This document shows, in pieces, positions 6,184-10,083 of a stretch of DNA of 10,083 nt. The stretch is from Chloroflexi bacterium RBG_16_64_43 (GTDB taxonomy: Bacteria; Chloroflexota; Anaerolineae; Anaerolineales; RBG-16-64-43). The notes under the pieces were generated by a model that saw nothing but the letters and a program-made list of their open reading frames with translations, was not told the origin of the DNA and ran no database searches. Location of the stretch: the NCBI GenBank assembly GCA_001796965.1, contig MGOA01000041.1, positions 1 through 10,083 on the forward strand. The letters are read 5' to 3'. Position 1 is the first letter of the stretch; each line of letters begins with the position of its first letter. A program made the position numbers and the translations under genes.

Positions 6184-6408
6184 TGGCGTGCCTCCCGATA
6201 AAACCACGCTCCTTCCGCGAATGTCGGCCGGGCGCCACGCGCATCGACTGCACACACGCCGCCGGCAGTGTGCTCCCCACGCTCGCGCCAGCCCGGACGA
6301 ACGGGACAAATTGGGGAATGTTGTTATCGCTTGTCGTCTCCCCCGCCACCTCCTTCATCCGGCCCCGGGCATGACGCCTGGAGGTACTCCCTGGCGATCG
6401 CCAAGACC
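6184..6408 (-). other. Long 5' leader of corA
   Basis: The promoter at 6415-6443 predicts a start near 6408, giving a leader of about 225 nt. Visible structure on the minus strand includes GCACAC...GTGTGC arms around a GC-rich loop (+ strand about 6250-6275) and GTCG...CGAC arms closer to the start codon. I do not see the conserved sequence blocks of the M-box (ykoK) riboswitch. The leader could still hold a Mg2+-sensing or other attenuating structure, but this is inference from length and context. Confidence 0.4.
6392..6403. repeat. 12-bp perfect palindrome TGGCGATCGCCA at the predicted corA transcription start
   Basis: TGGCGATCGCCA is a perfect 12-bp palindrome (core GCGATCGC) lying from about 5 to 16 nt downstream of the predicted transcription start of corA. 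This is a classic place for a repressor operator. It could equally be the first hairpin of the leader RNA, or one copy of a genome-wide GCGATCGC-type palindrome. Confidence 0.5.
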
Positions 6409-6414
6409 TACTGG

Positions 6415-6443
6415 ATACTAGGCCCCGAGACGCCTCATGTCAA
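6415..6443 (-). promoter_or_regulatory. Sigma70-type promoter driving corA
   Basis: On the minus strand, TTGACA (complement of 6438-6443, perfect -35 match) is followed by exactly 17 nt and then TAGTAT (complement of 6415-6420, 4/6 to TATAAT). It sits in one of the few AT-richer patches of the window and points at corA. It is the best promoter match I found in the window. Confidence 0.68.
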
Positions 6444-6714
6444 TACATACTTTCACGTAACCGCCCCCGGGGTCCCTGATCAATCCTGGATGACAGCCAC
6501 CGCCATGCTCCCATCCGCCCGGCGTCAGCCGGCTCGTCACGTGCCTTTGGGAGAGGTGCGCGGCGCTGCCGCGTGCCAGGCGGCCTGGGGGGACATGCCT
6601 TGCCTCGGCCCGCCGCGCGCCTCCACATGGCCGCAGCGGCGGGAGCTGGCCGCCTGCGCCCCGTTCGGTCCGAGTAAAATAGTGTCAGCCAAGTGGAACG
6701 CGGCGATTACCCCG
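6444..6714. other. Spacer between the corA promoter and arfB
   Basis: This 271-nt stretch lies between divergently transcribed genes. The arfB frame stays open through it, but the translation is Pro/Ala/Arg-rich with no family resemblance. Apart from a -10-like hexamer at 6675, I see no gene, tRNA or repeat. Confidence 0.5.
6675..6680 (+). promoter_or_regulatory. Possible -10 element of arfB
   Basis: TAAAAT (5/6 to TATAAT) lies 34 nt before the arfB ATG and would give a leader of about 28 nt. No good -35 hexamer is visible (GCCTGC at the 17-nt position), so it may be weak or factor-dependent. Confidence 0.35.
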
Positions 6715-7146
6715 ATGATCGAGATCAGTCCGACCCTGCGTTTGCGCGACGATGAAGTGACCATCGAGTACGTGCGCTCGCCCGGCCCGGGCGGGCAAAA
6801 TGTGAACAAGGTGGCCACCGCGGCCCAGTTACGCTTCCGCCTGGCCGGGTCGTCCTTGCCCTCTCCCGTGCGCGAGAGGCTGGCCCAACTGGAGCGCAAG
6901 CGCGTGAACCGTCTGGGCGTGCTTACCCTGGTCGCGCATACGCATCGCACGCAGGAGGCCAACCGCCGAGAAGTGCTGCGCAAGCTGGCCGTCGCCATTC
7001 AGCGCGCCGCCCGCCCGCCCCGTCCGCGGTTGGCCACGAAGCCTTCGCGCGCTGCCCGCGAGAAGCGCCTGCGGGCCAAGAAGCTGCGTTCGCAGCTAAA
7101 GGGCTCGCGCAGCAGCGCGGGCGGCGCCCGAGGTCAGGAGAGCTAG
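6715..7146 (+). CDS. arfB: ArfB (YaeJ) ribosome-rescue peptidyl-tRNA hydrolase
   Basis: Protein of 143 aa, close to the ~140 aa of E. coli ArfB. It releases nascent chains from ribosomes stalled at the end of broken mRNAs by hydrolysing the ester bond in the P-site tRNA. The catalytic domain (about 1-100) has the class I release-factor motif RSPGPGGQNVNKVATAAQLRF (GGQ near residues 26-28). The basic tail (about 105-135, including KPSRAAREKRLRAKKLRSQLKG) is the segment that inserts into the empty mRNA channel. The ATG at 6715 is chosen because the family starts a few residues before LRLRDDEVTIEY; no clear Shine-Dalgarno sequence precedes it. The upstream open frame is not family-like. It lies 81 nt before gluconokinase on the same strand. 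Confidence 0.9.
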   Translation: MIEISPTLRLRDDEVTIEYVRSPGPGGQNVNKVATAAQLRFRLAGSSLPSPVRERLAQLERKRVNRLGVLTLVAHTHRTQEANRREVLRKLAVAIQRAARPPRPRLATKPSRAAREKRLRAKKLRSQLKGSRSSAGGARGQES

Positions 7147-7222
7147 GATGATGCATTACCAGCGGCGCGGCCGCCCGGATGCCCGCGCCCTCCGCGCACC
7201 ACCTCGCCCTCTCGGCTCGAGC

Positions 7223-7227
7223 GGGAG
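7223..7227 (+). promoter_or_regulatory. Ribosome binding site bearing on the gluconokinase start
   Basis: GGGAG lies directly against the ATG at 7228, too close for normal initiation, but nine nucleotides before the in-frame GTG at 7237. The spacing suggests the true start may be GTG 7237, which would remove three residues (Met-Ala-Ser). Confidence 0.45.
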
Positions 7228-7791
7228 ATGGCCTCGGTGATCGTCGTTGTAATGGGTGTCGCCGGCGCGGGCAAGACCACCGTGGGCACCGCCCTCGCCC
7301 AGGCGTTAGGCTGGGCATTCGTCGACGGCGACGATATGCACCCGCCCGCGAATGTCGAAAAGATGAGACGCGGCGAGCCGCTCGACGATAGCGACCGCCT
7401 GCCATGGCTGGAATCGCTCGGCAGGCTCATGGCCAGAATGGATCGAGAAGGAATAGACGCGGTGTTCGCGTGCTCGGCGCTGCGGGCGGCCTACCGCGCG
7501 AGGCTGACCGCAAGCTCGCCACGCATCGTGTGGGTCTACTTGCGCGCGGAACCAGCTACCATTCGAATGCGGCTTGCCGCACGCCGCGGCCACTTCGCGG
7601 CCGCATCCCTCATCGATAGCCAATTCGCCGCGCTGGAAGTGCCGCGCACCGGCCTTTCCCTCGACGCCGCCCAGCCAGTCGAGGCAATCGTCGCAAACGT
7701 GTTGGCCGGATTGCGGTCGCTCGATCCACAATCAGCCGATGGCAAAAACCAGGCGGCGCGCCACGGCCGGGTGGAGACTCCCTCGGCGTGA
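7228..7791 (+). CDS. gntK: Gluconokinase
   Basis: Protein of 187 aa (184 if initiated at GTG 7237) that phosphorylates D-gluconate to 6-phosphogluconate with ATP, feeding the pentose phosphate or Entner-Doudoroff route. Family motifs are all present: Walker A GVAGAGKTT (Gly10-Thr17), the signature DGDDMHPPANVEKMRRGEPLDD with DRLPWL (about 33-61, gluconate-binding), ACSALRAAYR (81-90), and RLAARRGHFAAASLIDSQFAALE (lid and C-terminal helix). Length is normal for the GntK family; the last ~20 residues are variable. Its end overlaps the aminotransferase start (GTGA, 7788-7791), so the two are co-translated. No gluconate transporter, dehydrase or GntR regulator is present in the window. Confidence 0.92.
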   Translation: MASVIVVVMGVAGAGKTTVGTALAQALGWAFVDGDDMHPPANVEKMRRGEPLDDSDRLPWLESLGRLMARMDREGIDAVFACSALRAAYRARLTASSPRIVWVYLRAEPATIRMRLAARRGHFAAASLIDSQFAALEVPRTGLSLDAAQPVEAIVANVLAGLRSLDPQSADGKNQAARHGRVETPSA

Positions 7792-8978
7792 AGTTCTCTT
7801 CGCGACTTGATTCCGATCTTAGCCCGGCGCGCCTGCAGCATGCGCTCGACCAGTTGCGTACGTCGGGCACGCCGCTCGTGGATCTCACGCGCTCCAACCC
7901 GCCACAATGCGGGTTGGGGCCGCCGCCCGAGGCTCTGACCCGCGCGTTGGACGTGCCGCGCCTCGCAGACTACAGCCCCGACCCGCGCGGCCTGCTTAGC
8001 GCCCGCCAGGCCGTGGCTCGCTATTACGCCGATCGCGGGTTGCTCACGAGGCCTGAGGCCATATTCCTGAGCGCGAGTACCAGCCAGGCATACGCCGAAC
8101 TGCTCAAGTTGTTCGCCAACCCCGGCGACGACATTCTCGTCCCACAACCCTCGTATCCCCTGTTCGAAACGCTGATCGCCCTCGAGGGGTGCCGCACGGT
8201 GCGATTCCCTTCGTACTACTCGGCCCAGGCTGGCTGGCGCATCGACGAGCGGGCTTTCGAGCGGTCCTTCACTTCACGCACGCGGGCCGTCATTCTGGTG
8301 AGACCGAACAACCCCACTGGAGCTTATCCTCCCCCCGACCAGCTCTCGAGGATTCAGCACCTGTGCGCCGCCAGAGGTTGCCCGATCATCCTGGACGAGG
8401 TGTTTTTCGATTACCCGGCCGAAGGCTTCACAACGCTGGCGGTACAAGGCGAGGATGAAGCGCGCGGCCTCACCTTGCGCTTGAGCGGGCTCTCCAAAGT
8501 CGTTGGCGCGCCGCAACTCAAGCTGGGTTGGATTCGTTTGAGCGGAGCCGAGGCAGCGGTGCGTGGTGCCAGCGAGCGGCTGGAGTTCATTGCGGACGCG
8601 TATCTCTCGGCTTCGACGCCGGCGCAACTCGCTGCGGAATCGTTGCTGCCCGCGCGCGGGCCGCTGCAGGCCAGGATTCGCGAACGCCTGGGGGAAAACC
8701 ATCGCGCAGCGGGGCAAGCCTTCGGCGGCGGATCGCACGCGCGCCTGCTTTCACGCGAGGGTGGCTGGTATCTGGTGGTGCACTTGCCGGAAGGCGAGGA
8801 CGACGAGGATTTGACCTACCACTTGCTGGTGGACGACAACGTCATCGTGCAGCCGGGGTTCTTCTTCGACTTCCCCCAGGGCGAGCATCTCGTGCTCAGC
8901 CTGCTGACGCCGTCGGCCGAATTCGCTGAGGGTGTGAATCGCGTGGCCGAACGGATCGAGGCGCGGGCTTCCCGGTAA
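7788..8978 (+). CDS. PLP-dependent fold-type I aminotransferase (class I/II)
   Basis: Protein of 396 aa, the normal length. Visible landmarks are LVDLTRSNPPQCGLGPPPEAL, DYSPDPRGLLSARQAVARYY (substrate-entry region), FLSASTSQAYAELLKLFANPGDDILVPQPSYPLF (phosphate-binding region), RPNNPTGAY (Asn175), ILDEVFFDY (Asp203 to the pyridine nitrogen), and SGLSKVVGAP, where Lys237 forms the Schiff base. Two residues usual in class I enzymes seem changed: the Tyr that contacts PLP O3' (DxxY) is Phe206, and the C-terminal substrate-carboxylate Arg (as in YLRLSF) is Val369 in EHLVLSLLTP. It therefore looks PLP-binding, but the substrate class is uncertain; I give no specific name. It starts at GTG 7788 overlapping the gluconokinase stop, with GGAG 11 nt upstream. 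Confidence 0.87.
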   Translation: MKFSSRLDSDLSPARLQHALDQLRTSGTPLVDLTRSNPPQCGLGPPPEALTRALDVPRLADYSPDPRGLLSARQAVARYYADRGLLTRPEAIFLSASTSQAYAELLKLFANPGDDILVPQPSYPLFETLIALEGCRTVRFPSYYSAQAGWRIDERAFERSFTSRTRAVILVRPNNPTGAYPPPDQLSRIQHLCAARGCPIILDEVFFDYPAEGFTTLAVQGEDEARGLTLRLSGLSKVVGAPQLKLGWIRLSGAEAAVRGASERLEFIADAYLSASTPAQLAAESLLPARGPLQARIRERLGENHRAAGQAFGGGSHARLLSREGGWYLVVHLPEGEDDEDLTYHLLVDDNVIVQPGFFFDFPQGEHLVLSLLTPSAEFAEGVNRVAERIEARASR

Positions 8979-9000
8979 GGCGGACGCGGGCGGCAAGCCC
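8965..9000 (+). terminator. Hairpin at the aminotransferase 3' end, possible terminator
   Basis: GGGCTTCCCG (8965-8974) pairs with CGGG (8987-8990) and AAGCCC (8995-9000), interrupted by a 4-nt bulge on the right arm, around a 12-nt loop that contains the stop codon. No U-tract follows. It is plausible as the 3' end of the arfB-gntK-aminotransferase unit, but weaker than the hairpin at 5095. Confidence 0.3.
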
Positions 9001-9336
9001 ATGGCGCTGAGCGGGTGTATACTCCGCCCACTTCACTCGCTGTGCGGCCGTTGAAGTACGAGAGCCTCCGGCGGCGAGTGGGACCGAAACCTCAATTGCC
9101 CCCGACCATCACCGTCCTTCCAGCAAATCCCGCGGGCCGTCCTCACCGGAAGGTCGTTTGCCAGGTTGATTTCCAACTGCCACAATCAACGCCGCCCGAG
9201 CCTCGAGATTGTTTCTCTTTGCCTGGAGTGAGTGCACGCCACAGCCCCCAGACCGTGTTGACGTCAGTACTCCCGCCCACCCATTGGACGTCTCGGTCGC
9301 ATCTTCGCAGCCCACATACCACCGGGGAGAGTAGAC
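8979..9336 (+). other. Non-coding stretch before the secreted-protein gene
   Basis: This 358-nt stretch has no recognisable protein. It contains TATACT (9018-9023, 5/6 to the -10 consensus, no matching -35), an inverted repeat CACTCGC (9034-9040)/GCGAGTG (9074-9080), and TTGACG (9258-9263) overlapping the perfect 8-bp palindrome TGACGTCA (9259-9266). If transcription starts near 9030, the leader of the next gene would be about 300 nt. TTGACG could be a -35, but no -10 follows at the right distance. Confidence 0.4.
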
Positions 9337-9465
9337 ATGAATGCAGGGTTTCGCACCACTGCCGCGCTCATCGTGGCGTTTGTCATCACGTCCTCCGCTC
9401 CACTCCGCACCCCGTCCAGTAGGACTGCCCCACTTCTCGCCGCCGCGGCAGGCACCGGGGAATGA
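9337..9465 (+). CDS. Signal-peptide segment of a secreted protein, cut off by a frame change
   Basis: This 42-codon frame has GGGGAGA about six nucleotides before its ATG. It encodes MNAGFRTTAALIVAFVITSS followed by APLRTPSSRTAPLLAAAAGTGE and a TGA at 9463-9465. It is a convincing Sec signal peptide: a short N-region with Arg, a hydrophobic core (AALIVAFVI) and a cleavage site near SSA-P. The stop overlaps the ATG of the next frame (ATGA, 9462-9465). That downstream frame encodes an exported-type protein with no signal peptide of its own. I read this as the true start of that gene, separated by a one-base shift (sequencing error, real mutation or recoding). A stand-alone peptide is less likely. 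Confidence 0.6.
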   Translation: MNAGFRTTAALIVAFVITSSAPLRTPSSRTAPLLAAAAGTGE

Positions 9466-10082
9466 AGCCCGCAATGGGAATCCGGTCCCCTGCGGCCCCG
9501 GCGACCCTCCCGCGGGCCTTCCTTCACGCCAGGGGTACGCTGCTCTTGTCGATGGACAGCGTACCGGTGGAAGTTGAACTGACTGGAACCTCCTCCGATG
9601 TCCTCGCTACCTCGGGCGCGGGGGAAGCCTCAGACACAGATGTTGACGGGCTCGAACAGGTGGCCGCCACGTTCGTCGCTCTCGATCTGCACGGCTCGAG
9701 TTCCGTTGGCAGTGTCCTGGTGCGTCTCCGCAACGCGTCTCTTTCGCCCAACCAGCCGACCTTGGGGGATATCGAGGAGCTGGCCAACTCCTCACCAGGG
9801 ACTCTTGACTTGCCGCCATTCACCCCGTCCGGAACAGCGCGGGGGACTTACACCGCCTACCTGGAGATCGAAATCGCCGGCACCATCTACCACAATGAGT
9901 TCCCCATGAACCTTGCGGGTATCTTCCACCATACTCCCCCGCTACCCGGCGAAGCCTATCAGAGCCTGAACTCCGTTCAGTTGTATGACGAAGACGTGGA
10001 AGGAACCCGCCATGAAGTATCAAGCTTCTCGTACATCCCTGTGCCTTGGCTTGTGATGCTGCCGCTCGTGCTGCGTAACTAG
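9462..10082 (+). CDS. Body of a secreted/surface beta-rich protein with a C-terminal LPLVLRN tail
   Basis: This 206-codon frame, of which about residues 22-206 look like real protein, is rich in Thr/Ser/Asp/Val with alternating hydrophobic residues, as in extracellular beta-sandwich domains. Segments include SMDSVPVEVELTGTSSDVLA, VAATFVALDLHGSSSVGSVL, ARGTYTAYLEIEIAGTIYHN and VQLYDEDVEGTRHE. It has no Cys or catalytic motif. It ends in PWLVMLPLVLRN: a hydrophobic stretch, then Arg-Asn and the stop TAG. Such LPLVLR tails recur at the C-termini of Chloroflexota exported proteins, where they may be an anchoring or sorting signal (inference from memory). The first ~20 residues from the ATG at 9462 are Pro/Ala/Arg-rich and not signal-like. 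The function is unknown; it resembles repeat domains of exported proteins with a D-x-x-x-T-x-x-x-x-x-x-L-x-G pattern, but I cannot name a family. Confidence 0.65.
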   Translation: MKPAMGIRSPAAPATLPRAFLHARGTLLLSMDSVPVEVELTGTSSDVLATSGAGEASDTDVDGLEQVAATFVALDLHGSSSVGSVLVRLRNASLSPNQPTLGDIEELANSSPGTLDLPPFTPSGTARGTYTAYLEIEIAGTIYHNEFPMNLAGIFHHTPPLPGEAYQSLNSVQLYDEDVEGTRHEVSSFSYIPVPWLVMLPLVLRN

Positions 10083-10083
10083 C

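Noticed and set aside
6184..6309. N-terminal extension of CorA to 6309
   Set aside because: Basic, low-complexity residues. The ATG at 6183 has GGGAGG at ideal spacing and gives the normal 310-aa length.
6184..6408. M-box (ykoK) riboswitch upstream of corA
   Set aside because: I did not see the conserved M-box sequence blocks. Only a generic structured leader is supported.
6268..6714. Open frame upstream of and in phase with arfB, as an N-terminal extension of about 149 residues
   Set aside because: Pro/Ala/Arg-rich with no family resemblance. It overlaps the corA leader and promoter, and ArfB proteins start close to the ATG at 6715.
9015..9422. 135-codon frame before the secreted-protein gene
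   Set aside because: Its composition is not protein-like. It overlaps the signal-peptide frame, which has a good ribosome binding site, and its ATG overlaps a TATACT element.
1..10083. Phage, transposon, CRISPR or toxin-antitoxin content
   Set aside because: No integrase, transposase, terminal repeats, spaced direct repeats or small paired genes were seen. Composition looks uniform across the window.

Overview
This is a GC-rich (by eye roughly two-thirds G+C), gene-dense bacterial chromosomal window with nine intact protein genes, one gene entering from the left edge, and one exported-protein gene at the right end whose signal peptide and body lie in different frames. Three features suggest a member of the Chloroflexota (Anaerolineae/Caldilineae-like): the base composition, the frequent GTGA/ATGA start-stop overlaps, and above all the C-terminal tail MLPLVLRN on the last protein. 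Tails of the type (Y/F)LPLVLR are, from memory, common on exported proteins of that phylum. The assignment is an inference. No rRNA, tRNA, CRISPR array, insertion sequence or prophage gene was seen.

Layout. 1-377 (+): C-terminal end of the coenzyme A biosynthesis enzyme CoaBC. 549-1268 (-): tandem thioredoxin-fold protein with a redox-dead first domain and a WCAPC second domain. 1269-1385: divergent intergenic region with a possible promoter and a striking palindrome. 1386-3489 (+): a tightly overlapping operon of a P1-family self-processing aminopeptidase/amidase (S58, NylC/DmpA type) followed by azlC and azlD, the two halves of a branched-chain amino acid exporter, and closed by a hairpin. 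3633-5090 (+): a two-gene operon of unknown role, with an uncharacterised P-loop protein and a transglutaminase-fold-like protein with a Cys/His pair, closed by a 10-bp hairpin. 5251-6183 (-): a CorA-family Mg2+ transporter, preceded by a good sigma70-type promoter (TTGACA-17-TAGTAT) and a leader of about 225 nt carrying a 12-bp palindrome next to the predicted transcription start. 6715-8978 (+): arfB (ribosome rescue hydrolase), gluconokinase, and a PLP fold-type I aminotransferase overlapping the kinase by GTGA. 8979-9336: long non-coding stretch. 9337-10082 (+): a clear signal peptide with a good ribosome binding site that stops in an ATGA overlap with the frame encoding the body of a secreted beta-rich protein.

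Most of the genes are housekeeping or metabolic. The parts most worth a second look are the split secreted protein with its LPLVLRN tail, the P-loop/transglutaminase-like gene pair, the peptidase-exporter operon, the corA leader, and an aminotransferase that appears to lack two residues normally conserved in its fold.
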